DNA from: Pithys albifrons albifrons
Taxonomy: Eukaryota > Chordata > Aves > Passeriformes > Thamnophilidae
Length of the DNA stretch: 64,000 bases
Assembly (NCBI RefSeq): GCF_047495875.1
Contig: NC_092463.1
Location: forward strand, 20,511,224-20,575,223
Direction of reading: 5' to 3'
The notes under the pieces: model-generated
Told to the model about the DNA's origin: nothing
Seen by the model: the letters and a program-made list of their open reading frames with translations, nothing else
The model's database searches: none
Position numbers and translations under genes: made by a program
Shown: positions 13,412 through 26,295 of the stretch, in pieces
Layout of the letters: each line of letters begins with the position of its first letter
How positions within the stretch are numbered: position 1 is the stretch's first letter

Positions 13412-15608
13412 AGCAGCAGAAAAGATGTCACTGATTCAAGATCTAGCTACTGGTCTCATTCTCTTGTGCAACAATTTTTTCTCTCTGCTTCCACAGCCAG
13501 TACATCACACCATCCCTGGGAAAATCTTGTCTTGATCTTTTTTCTGGAAAATTACTTAAGTCTTCCGAATTCAGATCATTCACACCTTGTAGCTCTACTA
13601 ACTTCCTTTTAAGCAGAAGGAGCTTATATCATTGAAGTGGAAACCCAGCAAACCTAGGTAACTGGAAGAAAAGTTCTCTAAGAACTGGATTAAAATAAAA
13701 AATGTCATAGTTCAATAATCTGAAATCAAGAAATTTTTCTTCAGAACATCCTGAATGTTCTGAAGTCTTATGTGACTGACCATGAATGTATTCATAACTG
13801 AGGTTTCTCAAAATGCTTGTGGATTTTGGTTACTCATTTTTGTACGTCTATATGTTATTAGTTTTGTTTTGGGTTGCTATTTTGTTTCTGTTTCTGGGGC
13901 TGTTTTCTTTCTTTATTATTTGCTTGCTTATTTTTTTTTCATGTGTCCATTGCTTTTATTTTTTGTCTACTACTCTTCAAAAGGTTAAGGTTTCTTTTCC
14001 ATCCACCCCAAAACTGGAGCAAAGAGTTGAAATAACAGTTTTTTATCATAAATCAAAGAGATAACAGTAAACATTCAGCCAGACAAGCACTTAACTTTTA
14101 CCTTAAATAAACTTCTGTCCATCCTGTCCAGAAAAGACTAACACTTTCTGGGACTGTCAGACCTTTCATATTCTGAAGTGAGTGATTTTAAGGGGAACAT
14201 CAAGTTTCCTTTTCTGTTCTTTGATTTCTTTCCCTATTAATGTTTTCACTCTCAGTTTCATTGCAGCCTAGGATATTCATGGCCAATAACCCAGATTTAC
14301 AAATTTTATCTGTGAGAAGTTCAGAGGCCATAACTTCATGATCTGTCATGAGTGTTTTCCCTAGAATTCTTACACTTTGTTTTCTCTCACATGATAATAA
14401 AATGTTGGCATAACAATGATAATAATGAAAATACTAGAAGAGGATTTTTTGAATCGTGTTTCCCTCTAAAACATCAGTTTAACTCCGTCAGCATTCCCAC
14501 TGTTGTGTTCTTTTTTCCCCAGAAATAGATTCTTGGCAAACTGATTTTGCTAATGTGCCTTTCATCGCTGTTCAAATGTACTTTTCCATAGCACAATATA
14601 GTAACATAGGGAAAGTAGCTTAAAAATGGTTTTCATTATACTTTTCTTTTAAGCAACTGGCCTTAGCCAATGAAAAATTGAAAGTGTTTGGTATGAGATT
14701 GAACTTAGACTAGGATTTCCTCTTTATCCTGTTGAATGAATACCCATTTTGGAATGCATCAAAGATTACTGAAGTACTCAGTTGAATCCATGTTGCAAAA
14801 TAAGTTCCTGTTGAAATAATGTTTGACAAAAGTTAATGAAAAGATAGGAAAGGTGAGAAATATAGAAACAGCGCACAGTAAAGCACACACTAAAAACTGA
14901 TATTAGATTTTATCTTATCATCACTGGTATCTGATTCTAAGATAGTAAAGCGAAAGCCTAGTTAGAGATGAATTAATACTCCCAGTGAAGGGCTGGTTGG
15001 TGCGTTTACAGTGAGAGTCAGGTCAACATAAACATCACGTGAGCCATAGGGCATTGTATTAGCTGCAAATCTGATCCTCACCTAATCCTAGGTGTTTACA
15101 CATCAGATTCCATGGATACAAGGAAGATAAATAAAACCCTGATGACAAATATCAGTCAGACCATGTCTACGAAGTTGCCCACAATTTGCACTGGAGCAAG
15201 AAAGACAGGAAATTACTGCTTAGCTTTTGTTTACTATGTACTCTTTTTTTCTTCTGTGTAAGACTCCACTTCCAATTTTGATCTCAGTCTTAGACACATT
15301 TACTTTCTGAAGTAAGCTATTTCATCCACTCCTACAGATTGTTCACTGACTCCTACACACTGTCAGTGACATCTGATTATTCGAATTTTGCTGGCACATC
15401 AAAACAAAAGAGGGCATGGGTCATGTAGAAAAGGATTTGAGTTTGAGATCTTCTTTTGTTCTACTTCTATCATTCTAAGAACTGACAATTGCATACTTAT
15501 TTTATATAGAAATATCATAGAAATATTGTACAGTCCTAACATATTCCTGCCAGGAAAAAAAAATTAGACTGTATTGTTGTATTATTTCTTTGACCCTATA
15601 AAGACCAG
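13412..15608. other. Unique AT-rich non-coding stretch
   Basis: No repeat family or exon recognised. The open frames at 13782-14064 are T-rich and translate to F/L-rich low-complexity strings, so they are treated as chance. Confidence 0.55.
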
Positions 15609-15942
15609 CCTTCCCTTCCCTTCCCTTCCCTTCCCTTCCCTTCCCTTCCCTTCCCTTCCCTTCCCTTCCCTTCCCTTCCCTTCCCTTCCCTTCCCTTCCC
15701 TTCCCTTCCCTTCCCTTCCCTTCCCTTCCCTTCCCTTCCCTTCCCTTCCCTTCCCTTCCCTTCCCTTCCCTTCCCTTCCCTTCCCTTCCCTTCCCTTCCC
15801 TTCCCTTCCCTTCCCTTCCCTTCCCTTCCCTTCCCTTCCCTTCCCTTCCCTTCCCCCTTCCCCCTTCCCCCTTCCCCCTTCCCCCTTCCCCTTCCCAAAC
15901 CTTCCCTTCCCCTTCCCCTTCCCAAACCTTCCCTTCCCTTTC
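15609..15942. repeat. (TTCCC)n pentamer array with (TTCCCCC)n variant block
   Basis: A polypyrimidine tandem array. Forty-eight uninterrupted TTCCC units occupy 15611-15850. Five TTCCCCC heptamers (15851-15885) and one TTCCCC follow, then two interrupted units with CCCAAACC at about 15892-15928. The top strand is purine-free from about 15609 to 15896. The G-rich complement (GGGAA)n has regularly spaced G triplets. The long open frames here on both strands (PFPSL repeats on plus, GKGRE repeats on minus) are products of the tandem repeat, not genes. Confidence 0.97.
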
Positions 15943-18900
15943 CGCATCTACATGTATTTCATTACTCTGTATCTTCCTCTAGATAACTTTTAAAACAACT
16001 TCCAAGTGACATAAAAATAAACATTAATGGATTTTTAAGCACATTAGTACTAACATTAAGCCTGTTTCCTACATTCAACAGAGAGGAAAGAGGCTTTATC
16101 CACTTGTGAGAAATTTCTGCAGAAGGTTGTTTTGCAAAAGACAGTACAAACCTCAAGAGTCTGTGTCTTTTTTGCTTCAGTCTTCACTGAGAATATCAAC
16201 AGCAATGAAACTGTTAACATAACATAGGGTAGTGACAAACAGTTAGAAATTCATGTTAAAATAGATGCACCAATTATTATGGCAACTCCACTCACATATG
16301 ATGCCTTTAGTATGCCTTTACTGCTATTTAGTATGATTTCTAGTCATAGCATCTATATTAACAAAAAAAAAAAAACAAAAAACAAAACAAAACAAAAAAC
16401 TCCAAACAAACCAAAAACCATAGACCAATGGGATTCTCACAATGTTGGAACCAATTAATCCTACAATTTCTAGTAAGATTAAAATAAAGATAGGCGATTA
16501 AATAACAGTGTGAATTCATCAGGAATAAGTAATAGCAAACCAATAAAAATTCCTTACATAACCTATTATTCTACTGTAAATACAGAAGAAGTATTAGTTG
16601 GTATAAACTTGAGTTTCAATAACTCTCTGTCACTGCTTCACACAGCATTTCAAAAAGTAGGCCAAGAAACCTATGTGAAGGTATCAGGTAGATCCCACGT
16701 GTGCTGGAAAACCACCCACATGGTAGCTACAAGTTGTTAAGAACCATCAAATTAGAAGAGGTACCAGTTAGAGACCTGGACATGTCTGCTCTGAGCCTGG
16801 CACAACTTCATTTTATCTTTGGTAACTTGAATGACTGAATAGATGGTCCTCTGAATACTTTTACAGGCCGTGCACAAATAAAGAGAAAAATAAGGAATTT
16901 GAGAAACAAGCTTTTCATTTCAAATAATCTTGACAAATTCCAAAAGACATAAGATTGCACACACAAATAGGAACAAACAGCAAGCTATTTTTAAAAAGAC
17001 CACTGGTAAAAATATTAACACTTTTCTTTTTCCTTATTTTTCTTGAATAGCTGCTTTTTTTCTCATTCAGAAGAGTTTCTATTGTTCAAAATCTCATCTG
17101 TAGAAATAATCCTAGTAAAACTGTCTTCATGTTACATTGAAATGTACTTATCTGAGTCATTAAGATCAATTAAACCCCACTTGCCTGTAAGGGGCAGAGA
17201 AAATCATCTTTAAATATCAAAAGACTGAGTAGGTTATAGCAAGTCATAGTCAGAAAGAGTAGTTCTCTTGTCTCTTGCCTGCAGAAAAGATAGTCTAAAA
17301 CATTCTTTCCTCTTTGGAGTTTGACTCTGTGAGATTTTTTTAGCTGCTTTATTATTATTACTGCTACTATTATTACTCTTATATTGTTGTTATTGATGAT
17401 GTCATATTTTTCATCCAGACATTCAATGGACTCCAAAATGAAGGATGAAGAATAAAGGAAGGAAGGTTGAAACTAGGGTATTAGTCTAGTTGTGATATGC
17501 TGGTGGAAAGGTACTCAGTAAAAACAAAGTGTAGAAATTAAGAATAATTAAGAATAAGAGTGAATAGGCTTGACACTGGATAAAAGGGTAGCATCAGCTT
17601 GCTCTTCTGACATAGAGTTAGTCAATATAGTGCCAATTCTAAGACAGCAGTATGTTTGAAGCTCAGGATAAGCAATCTTTAAATTATAGGTGTCAACTTA
17701 AATAAAGCACATTATGTAAATACCCCTTAATTTGGAGAAAAACCTGGCAGTTAAGGCTGTTTTCCCTTCCCAGTAAATAAAAACCCACTTTTGTGGGCTT
17801 TCAGTAGGTTTCGCAGTACATTGTACATTGTTCTTTTATTTTGTTGTTTGTTGGTTGTGGTTTTTTAACACAGACAATTTTGCCATATTTCTATTAAAAA
17901 GGCAAGACCAACAGGACCTCAGTTTTTTTCTCAAAGTCATTTGTCCAAGCTCTTTGTAAAAGTCTCCAAGGTATGTTACATGCCCTCTGCAGCCTATATG
18001 GTCCAGTGTTCCAAAACTTCCATAATGCCTCTCTGAACTTCAAGTGTATTATCTGAAATCTGTTCTCTTACCTATTGTAATTATAAAGATGCTTTAATTT
18101 ATTTCTGGTTTGAATCCATCCTTAATCCAAATATTTTTCTGTCTCCCCCTGAATCTTCTATTCTAACATTAGACTAGCCTGGATCCTCCAATTTTCTGTG
18201 TAATTCAAACACACTAAATCCAGTGTGATAGAACAGGGAAACTGCTCCCACCTTCTTCACACAGGACATGACAAAGGTGCAGAGATGGGCACAAAATAGT
18301 ACTTCTTCCACAGACTGCCTGGAAAATCTATGTGCACTGGCTCCGGAATAGGATGAGATCACAACTTTCACAGCTATACAGGTAGGTGCTTACTCAGGTC
18401 AATAATGGGACTTTTATCATATTTGTCTTGGAGCAAGAACTCTAGGTGCATATCAAGAGAGACAGATCATGTTCTTGTAATTATCCTGGTAGGTCACTCT
18501 GCCAATATAGGCCTTGTTCTGGCTTTGTAGCTAAGCTAGATGTAAATTTAACTCCTTAATACGCTATGCTGTTATTTCTATAGCTAGATAGTCAGAAGAC
18601 TTTCCAGAAACATATTCTATGTCTTTTTCTCCAATGTTTTCCAAAACGTTATCTGAAGTATCATTATCTTCTTTTTTTCTTCTACCTACTGTCCCTGTTC
18701 TTCTCCAGTCCTTTATTCAACATCTGCGTCATTGTTTGTTTTTTCTCATTGCTCCTTTTTGTAACTTTCCTTTTGTTTGGGTTTTTTTTTCCCAGGAGAT
18801 TATGCTTCAAATGACTAATACTTCATTTTATTTTCTTCTCACAAGCACTTTTTTCCTCCCCATGAATTATGTAACTGCATATAAACATCACAGATACCCA

Positions 18901-18949
18901 ACACAGACACCCTAGACAACCAACACTGGCAAGCTGTTAACAGGAGCTG
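15943..18949. other. Unique AT-rich non-coding stretch
   Basis: Mostly unique. An A-rich simple repeat lies at 16361-16417. An imperfect ATT/ATA-rich triplet patch lies at about 17340-17400. A short segment around 16163-16220 resembles the CR1 block CTTTGCCTCAGTCTTCACTG but is too short and isolated to call firmly. No exon seen. Confidence 0.5.
16361..16417. repeat. A-rich simple repeat
   Basis: A run of 13 A residues followed by irregular CAAAA/CAAAAA units. It could be an expanded poly(A) tail of a decayed retrocopy, but nothing upstream is recognisable as a retrocopied gene. Confidence 0.85.
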
Positions 18950-19977
18950 AGAAAGCTGAAGTACTCTAAAAACTTTTTCAGCCCTGGTCTTCATTGTCAA
19001 TCTCTCTTCCTACACCTCTCAAGTAGATAGACCTCGAGACAGGGACTGGGGAAGCAAAGCATCTCCCACAGTAAGAGAAGATCAGATTCATGACCCCTTG
19101 AGGAAACTGAATATTTATAAGTTTATGGGACCTGACCAGATGCACCCCAGAGGCTGATTTAGTTGCCAAGTCACTGTCCATGATATTGAAAATGCATTGC
19201 AGTCAGATAAAGCTCCAGGTGACTGGAAAAAGAGTAACATTGCACCCATTTTTTAGAAAGGGTAGAAAGGAGTTTGGGAGTGAGAGCAGCCCTGTTGAGA
19301 AGGTTCTGGGTGGACTTATGAATTAGAAGCTGGACATGAGAGAGCAACAGGCACTTGCAGCCCAAAATGCATGACTGTATCTTGGGCTGCATCAAAAAAA
19401 TCAGAGCCAGCAGGGTGAAGGAGGTGTTTCTGTCCCTCTATTCCACTCTGATTAGATCCCAGCTTCAGTACTGCATCCAGCTCTGAGGCTGTCAGCACAG
19501 GAAGGACATCAGCCTGTCAGAACAGGTTCAGAGGAGAGCCACAAGGATGATCAGAGGGCTGGAGTACCTTTCCTGTGAAAGCAGGCTGAGAAAGCTGGAC
19601 TTGTTCAGCTTCGAGAAGAGGAGGGTCCAGGGAGATTGCAGATTTCCAATACTTGAAAGGGGCCTTAAAAGAAAGATGGTGATAAACTTTTTAGGGGAAT
19701 ATAGGACAAAGATTAATGATTGTAAACTAAAGGAGGGTTGATTTATGTTAGATGCACAAGGAAGAATTTTTACAATAAGGATGAAAAAAAATGGGCACAG
19801 GTTGCCCAGAGATGTGGTAGATGCCCCATTCCTGACAAGATTCAAGGTCATATTGGACTGGGCTTTGAGAAACCTTGTCTACTTGAAGATATCCCTGCTC
19901 TTTGCAGGCAGCTGGACTACCCTGCCTTTAGAAGTCCCTTCCAACACAAGCTATTCTATGCATCTTTGAATCTTAAA
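18950..19977 (+). mobile_element. CR1 LINE, internally deleted copy
   Basis: A plus-strand CR1. The first part (about 18950-19305) corresponds to ORF2 upstream of the RT palm. It is recognised from the antisense-free CAGCCCTGGTCTTCATTGTC, ATAAGTTTATGGGACCTGAC, CAGATGCACCCC and CAGGTGACTGGAAAAAGAG blocks. At about 19300-19310 it jumps to the post-RT block (AGCTGGACATGAG, then CTTGGGCTGCATC), so the core RT palm with the F/YADD motif is missing. The rest runs through GAGAAGAGGAGGGTCCAGGG to a decayed tail (ATTCTATGCATCTTTGAATC). Many stops and frameshifts; an old inert copy. Confidence 0.88.
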
Positions 19978-21594
19978 TGAATTGCTATGAAAAGTCACTC
20001 TGTGGCAAAAAGTATTGTTCAGAATTTTATGACCCTGGGCACAAAAATGTTTTTAAGCTGTATTTGCAAATTGCATAGTAACCTATCCATACTACAGTTT
20101 GCTTCTTACTGTTTTAAATAATTTGATTTTCTTAAATGTATAATTGCAGCTTCTACTTTGTTCACAACATATTTATTTGAAATTAATCTTCATGTAGTTC
20201 TTGGCCATCAAATTTCTCATCATTGAAGAGCTTTGGCTAGTCTGTAGATGTCACGGTTTCTAGAAGTTCAATATTCCTTTTCTTCGATTCTACCTATGTT
20301 TCTGTAAATGTTCCCCACCAGCTAACTGCCTAGCAAGGTAATAGAAACAAATTATAAAAAGATCCCATGTCTTCTTTTACCATCTGAGAGGGTATTTATG
20401 AATATATTTTACAGCAACCCCTAGCCTGTAACAAAATATTCCATGAAATATTAAAGATGAATATATATTTTATAATTATAATAATGTTTTATTTATTGCT
20501 AAATATTAGTTTTACCCATCCCCATATTGCACTTATAACTGTTAGTCAAATACAAGCAGGTTTTTCTGTCTTGCTATATTTCATAAAAGTTCATATAGCT
20601 TCAGTCGTTCACTGAATAATATGGGAGGTTCAAAGATGAATTATGATTATTAGGATGCACATAAAATTGGAATGTGTTTTTAATATTTAGAGCAAAATAT
20701 TAAACGGTTTATCTACAAGTTTCCTACAGATTTTGTATAGGCATCAACCGGCAAAAATAGTACAGTAGGAAAATTAAAACCAAATTGTTATAGACTATTT
20801 TTTATTTGTATGGACTCATTTACAGAAGGTTATGAGATTTTTTTGTTGTTTCTCTTTTTCCAAATACACTCCAGTATTCTCTATAGACTCATCAGATTCC
20901 ATTCCCGATTAAGCCTCCAGAGGAGAAATATTTTATAACAATATAAGAATTTCAGCTAAATTAATTCTTATCAACTCCCTTTCTGATTTATTTTTTTTCC
21001 TGATCCTAATTGATCATGCCAGGTGGCAGTCTATTTTTCATTTTGACTTGTGTTTGTGGAAATAGCTGCAGTTTTGTTTTTTTTTTAGTTGAAAGAGTGT
21101 TTGTTATACAAATGCCCCACTGTAACATGAAAATGAAATAAGACTTGTGATAAGAATTGTACTAATCTGACTTACCTCTAAATTCAAAGGTATACATAAA
21201 ATTATATTATAGTTTTTAACTATCACTTTGTCCTAGATTGAGGTACAGACAGTCTGTTGAAAAGAACAATCTGCACTGTGTAAATTGAACATCCTACTTC
21301 AACCAAGTCACTTTTATGGAATCAAGGATTATTTTCCATGTCTGGCCTGTACTCAGTAGGATAAGACCTGCTATTGAAATGTCTTGGACTTGCCTTCCCA
21401 GTAATGGAACTAGGGCATACACCTTAGAGAGGCAAAACTTGTGTTATTGTGTACCTTGTCTGAGCAAGTATGGTGCCAGGGCTCTAGGATACATCACAGG
21501 ATGCATCCAGCTAGAAAAGGAAGAATGCAGCTTTTAGAAGACTTATCCCCTGTAGCTTCACATTCATTTTAATATTTATTTATTTATAATTAAA
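19978..21594. other. Unique AT-rich non-coding stretch
   Basis: Strongly AT-rich (for example 20455-20520). No repeat family, RNA gene or exon recognised. Confidence 0.55.
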
Positions 21595-22456
21595 CATAGA
21601 ACACTTTGGGTTGGAAGGGTCCTCTAAAGGTTATCTAGTTCAAATCTTCTGCAAAGAGCAGAGACATCTTTACTTAGACCAGGTTGTTCAGAGACCCCAT
21701 CCAACCTGACCTTGAACATTGCCAGAGATGGGGCATCTTCCACCCCTCTGGATAAACTGTGTCAGTGTTTTACCACCCTACCACCCATATATCTAATCTA
21801 AATCAAGCCTCTTTTAGTTTAAAGACATTATCCCTTGTCCTATCACAACAGGATCAGCTAAAATGTTTATTCCTTTCTTATAAGCCCTCATGCACTGGAA
21901 TGTCTCCCTGGACCCTTCTCTTCTCTATGTTGAACAGCCCCAATTCTCTCAGCCACAGTTTTCTCTGCTGTGGACCCAAGAGATGGATGCAGAGCTCCAA
22001 GCTAGGTCTCATAAGAGCAGAGTAGAGAGGCAGAATGATGTTCCAGACCTGCTGGCCATGCTGCTTTTGATGAAGCAAAGGGTATAGTTGGCTTTCTGGG
22101 CTGCAAGCACACAATGCTGACTCATGTCCAGCTTTTCATTCACTGTCCCCTCAGGTTCCTCTCAGCTTCTTAATGCTTTCATCTCCAAGCCTTTGCTGGT
22201 ATCAAGGGCTGCCCTGATACAAGTGCAGCAGCTTGCGCTTGTCCTTGTTGAAGCTCATGAGTTTCTCATAGGTCTACTTCTTGAGTTTATCCAGGTCCTT
22301 CTCACTGGCATCACATCCTTCAGCTGTGTCAGCTGCACCACTCAGCTTTTTTCCTGCAAGGTTGCTGTGGCTGCACTCAATCCCATGGCCTATGCCATTG
22401 ATGAAGATGTACTGGTCCCAACATGGACCCCTGAGAGACATTGAATGCAACTTGAT
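21595..22456 (-). mobile_element. CR1 LINE 3' half, decayed (minus)
   Basis: A minus-strand CR1 beginning with CATAGAACACTTTGGGTTGG (tail and 3' UTR) and extending through antisense ORF2 into the RT palm. The minus-strand frame at 22274-22468 reads FINGIGHGIEC, then KKLSGAADTAEG and DLDKLKK. This is the CR1 segment that normally holds FADDTKLSG. In this copy the catalytic ADD is lost (the position reads LAGKKLSG). It is therefore longer than most fragments here but catalytically dead. Its 5' end is truncated near the GGACCCCTGAGAGACATTG block. Confidence 0.9.
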
Positions 22457-23162
22457 TAGACACAACACAGATGTTTTCTCTTTGAGGAAAATAGGAAACT
22501 ATTTGACAACTCAAGTAACAATCATTGTTACTATGACATGGTAAGTACTTTCACAAGTTTCTTAGTGCTCACCTAACTCCCTAATCCATAATTACTAGTC
22601 ATTCTCCCTGAGACAATCAACTTGTAAAATTAGAAAGTCTGTGGCACAATGCTGTTTTTTTCTGAGTCAGCCCCATAAGAAATAAGGATACATCTATAAG
22701 CATATTTATATACTGAGGATAGTTTAACTGCATTACTTGCTTCATACACTTGAAATAACATTTTCCCCTTTAATTAAAACATGGAGTTTTGAGGAAATAT
22801 CATTTTAGCAGAGTATTTCCAGGTTCTTATTTTGTTGTAATTCACACTTTTACACAAAGCTATTTTTGCTTGAAATTGCTCCAAGGGACAAAATAAATTT
22901 GAGGTTTTACATTTTCATTAAATACTGTAATTTCATACTTGAAGACTGTTATGTCACATCATTTGTGTTCTTCTTAGGAGAAGTATAACCTCAATATTTA
23001 AAAAATACCTTCTTTTTTCTTCCTATTTGTTGTCTAGATCCTCTATGATGCTGCAAACAAAAATTCATGCATTTTTTGGATCAGCCTTAAGAAATAAAGA
23101 TCAAATTAATTACGTCTGTTGTGAGATAATGGATTATTAATTCTTGGCTCAGACCAACACAA

Positions 23163-23398
23163 GTGTGTGTGGGGGGGGAAGGGACATGTTGAATTTCATG
23201 AAGGTGAAATAGTTCCCTGTCCCACAACCCAGTCCCTTGGAGCCTCCTGGGGCAGCCCTGGAGCAGCTGTCAGTCACTGGCACACAGGAGCAGTAACCCC
23301 ACACCACAGCCCCTGGAGACCCTGACCCAGCCCCAGAGTGTCCAGCTCACTGAAGTCCCACCTGGTGGGGGAGAGGGTGGCCACAGGGGACTAGAGCA
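23163..23398. other. GC-rich patch of unknown origin
   Basis: About 235 bp clearly richer in G+C than its surroundings. It starts with a GTGTGTGGGGGGGG run and continues with CAGCCCTGGAGCAGCTGTCA-like and CCTGGTGGGGGAGAGGGTGG blocks. It has no long open frame and no repeat signature I recognise. Possible explanations are a decayed LTR, an old CR1 5' region or a small regulatory island; none can be shown from the sequence alone. Confidence 0.3.
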
Positions 23399-24110
23399 AA
23401 TAAAACCAACACTCTTCTAAAATTTGCCAGTAAAAGTGTGTTATTTGCCCACCTGAGAAACATCTGAAGTTTCTTCTCCCATACACTCTCTCAAGGTATG
23501 TAAAGAACCGAAAGTCCTTTTAATATACCCTGTGGGCATATTTTTGAAGCTCTGTATATTTTTAAAGTAAAACCACATCAATGAGCTTGCAGTGCAATCC
23601 TGGGGTCTAGGTTTTCGTCCCTGTTAATATCATGGTCTGTGACTTTCATATTTTCCTTAGCTCCAAGACTCACCTCTGCCACCAACACCGTTTCTACCAC
23701 AAACCACTCTGTATAGTCAAACATTAAAAGCTATCATTTAAATGAAAGAACCTCTGAACACAGGTCAAGGAGAAAATATTGAGGCACTGAAATACTTGCT
23801 GAAGTGACAATTGTGTGTTTTTTAGAAAAAAACAGATTAATTATCTGGTGGTCTTTCATTTATATACCATGACATGATTGGAAACTCCTATCACTGAAAC
23901 TTAGTCTGTTTTTATGTTTTGCAGCCCCAGTTCATAAATGTTTAACTCTTTGTTATTTTGTATTGAAATAATGATGATTTCATCCACCTGTAGATTTGTA
24001 AAGATCTAGATTTTGTCTTATGTATAACCTAGGTAGAAATGAGAAAGTTGTTCAGCTGTAAAACAAGCATTACCAGCATTACTTTAAACAAACTAACAAA
24101 AAAAACTTCT

Positions 24111-24145
24111 AACCACGCCATGCCATGCCACGCCACACCATGCCA
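24111..24145. repeat. Short CCATG/CCACG pentamer repeat
   Basis: About seven imperfect 5-bp units alternating ATGCC and ACGCC. A minor tandem repeat without other features. Confidence 0.8.
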
Positions 24146-26009
24146 GTGTTTTCTCTTCACTGACAGTTATATTCCCGTCTCATGTGGGAAAACCAATCTT
24201 AATGAGGCAATTAAGATTATTAATATTTCCCTTCTTCCTCTACCAAGGCCCCTACCTCTTGAATTAATCTGGAAAGCAGACCTCAGTTGTCATGTGTCTA
24301 CTCAGCTATATATTTAGAAGAGTCCCAGTTACATCTGGATACCAGAGGTAGCATTTGACCACTAAGCACCCATTCTTTGACCAGGTTTTCTGCATCTTAG
24401 ATCTGGAAACAAAATATTTATAAATCTTTTTTCTGCATTATCAATAGCTTGGCAAATTGAGCTAATTGACCTAAAAGGCAAACCATGTCTCACTGTATGT
24501 GAAGTGAATCATATCATGGCAAAAATGGAGACTTTTTTTCTCAGCTAATAACTTAATTTCACTCTCAGAGGTATTTAACAGAGGAACCGAAAAAACAAGG
24601 AAGTCTGTTCTATAGTCATGACTTCAAACATTTCTCTTTGGAAATTCCTTTATATCCCTGGAAGATTAACACTATTTTCACATAATCATCCTAGTGAATA
24701 ATTTTTTACTATTCAGTAGTTTTTATCACACACACAAAAAAAATCTCTGACAAGTTTCACAGCACAAATAAATGGTCTGTGATTTACAATCCAGGTTACT
24801 TCCCTCAAAATTTCTGAGGACACTTGAAAACATCTCTTTACATGACACATACTAATTAGGAATGTGCAGTTGTACTGAGCTAAGGGTTTCTCTCTCAGCA
24901 AAATTCTGAGGTAAAACACCACTCCTTTCTTTGCAGCTGCTAAGAAACGAAAAATGCTGAAGATCAGAAGTTAGGTTGCCAGATGCTTAGATGGTGACAT
25001 GACTACAGAAACCATTAAAGAATAGGACAAACTGGAGAGATTGGAGGAAAAAAAAGCCAGAAAAACAGACAGGGGTTGGTCCTAATCAAAGGACATCCTT
25101 TTCTGTGAGAAAGAAGCATAAGAAACCAGATGCAACTTTGAAGCAACTGCCTGGAAGGGCAAGGTTGAAAGAAGAGAAAAAAAAGAAAAATCAAATGTTG
25201 GGAAAAGAGAAAGCAGAAAATATTGTGATAGGAGATTATGAAAACAAATTAATGACCTGATTTGGAATGAGACATTTATAGGCAAACTGTAATTATGATG
25301 ACTGAAATCTGATCAGTAAGGAAGGACTAGTTTTATGGACTGATACAAAGGAGTGTGCACAAGAAAAGAGATGCCCCCAAAGCTGTATGAGAGTATCCTA
25401 TACTTTTGTTGGGAAGCAGATTACAAACTGGACACTCAAGGTCCAATAGCCAAAAGAGAACTCCTATTTGCCCTGGAACAGAAAGAAATAAAATACCATC
25501 TCAGTTTGCATCATGAAAGTTCTTTCTGCTACAGTTTTTGGACGGTGCATTGCAAGGTCAGGGCAATCAGTAATCTCTCAAATGTACCATCGATGTTTAT
25601 TTTTAATTTGGGACTGGTGAATAACACTTTAATGGGATTTTAATGGCATGTTGGACACACTTCAGTGTCCAGAGATGTGGCATCATATCCAGGAGTGTCA
25701 TTATCTGGATTAATTATCAATAGCAGGCACTTATCATTAGGGACAAGTGAAAATGAGAGAGGTAGTAAATGAAATTTACTGGGCAGAGATGCTGAGAAAT
25801 AAATAAATAACAACATCTGAAAAGTCACCAATGGATACTTCAAAATCATTTTCACTTTTATATTTTGCATTACAGCTGCCAGTTCTTTCATTTCTTCAGA
25901 ATCTGTGGTGACTGAAAGATTCCCCTTGCCAGCTAGTATAAACTAAACTCCTTCTACATAGTTGTAACTCTACAATCATATTTTATATCCTTAGGATTTA
26001 TCTAGCTGC

Positions 26010-26021
26010 TAGATCCCATGT
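26010..26021 (+). repeat. Target-site duplication, left copy
   Basis: TAGATCCCATGT, repeated exactly at 27598-27609. The pair brackets the whole composite SINE plus nested CR1, showing that the SINE inserted first as one unit. Confidence 0.85.
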
Positions 26022-26093
26022 GGCAGTTAAATGCCTCCCTGACATCCGATCCCGTCAGATCTCGGAAGCTCAGCAGGGTCAGCCCCGGATTAG

Positions 26094-26120
26094 TACTTGG
26101 ATGGGAGACCTCCTGGGAAA
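26094..26120 (+). promoter_or_regulatory. 5S internal control region C-box-like segment
   Basis: TACTTGGATGGGAGACC followed by TCCTGGGAA retains the C box and flanks of the 5S internal promoter, the TFIIIA-contacted region, with few changes from the vertebrate gene. It is kept in this SINE copy and deleted in the 46 kb copy. Whether it is active is unknown. Confidence 0.6.
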
Positions 26121-26295
26121 TGCCGGGTGCTGTAGGTTCTAGTCCTGAGGACTTCACTGTCACTGTCCAAGCTCGCTCGGCCGTGGCAGATGAACCTCAG
26201 GACTTAAACGGTGGGGCCAGTTCTGCGCATGCTGAGCCTCACCTAAAATCCACTGCACAGGCTGGAAGGGCACACCCACGTGGGGACAGTCCTTC

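Larger units (their letters stand above)
22457..26009. other. Unique non-coding stretch with one GC-rich patch
   Basis: Mostly AT-rich unique DNA without a recognised exon. It includes a GC-rich patch at 23163-23398 and a small CCATG/CCACG pentamer repeat at 24111-24145, listed separately. Confidence 0.5.

Noticed and set aside
13782..14064. Two overlapping F/L-rich plus frames resembling membrane proteins
   Set aside because: They lie in T-rich low-complexity DNA, and two frames are open over the same bases, which indicates composition rather than selection.
15574..15993. Open frames of 109-139 codons on both strands across the pyrimidine array
   Set aside because: They are produced by the pentamer repeat, which has no stop codons in these frames. 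The translations are pure short-period repeats.
16163..16220. Possible short CR1 fragment (CTTTTTTGCTTCAGTCTTCACTG-like)
   Set aside because: Only a few dozen bases match and the flanks do not continue the CR1 alignment. Not enough to annotate as an element.
26022..26139. A functional 5S rRNA gene
   Set aside because: The 5' strand of helix I is replaced, many positions diverge, and it is fused without a terminator to the SINE body. A single SINE head, not a gene cluster.
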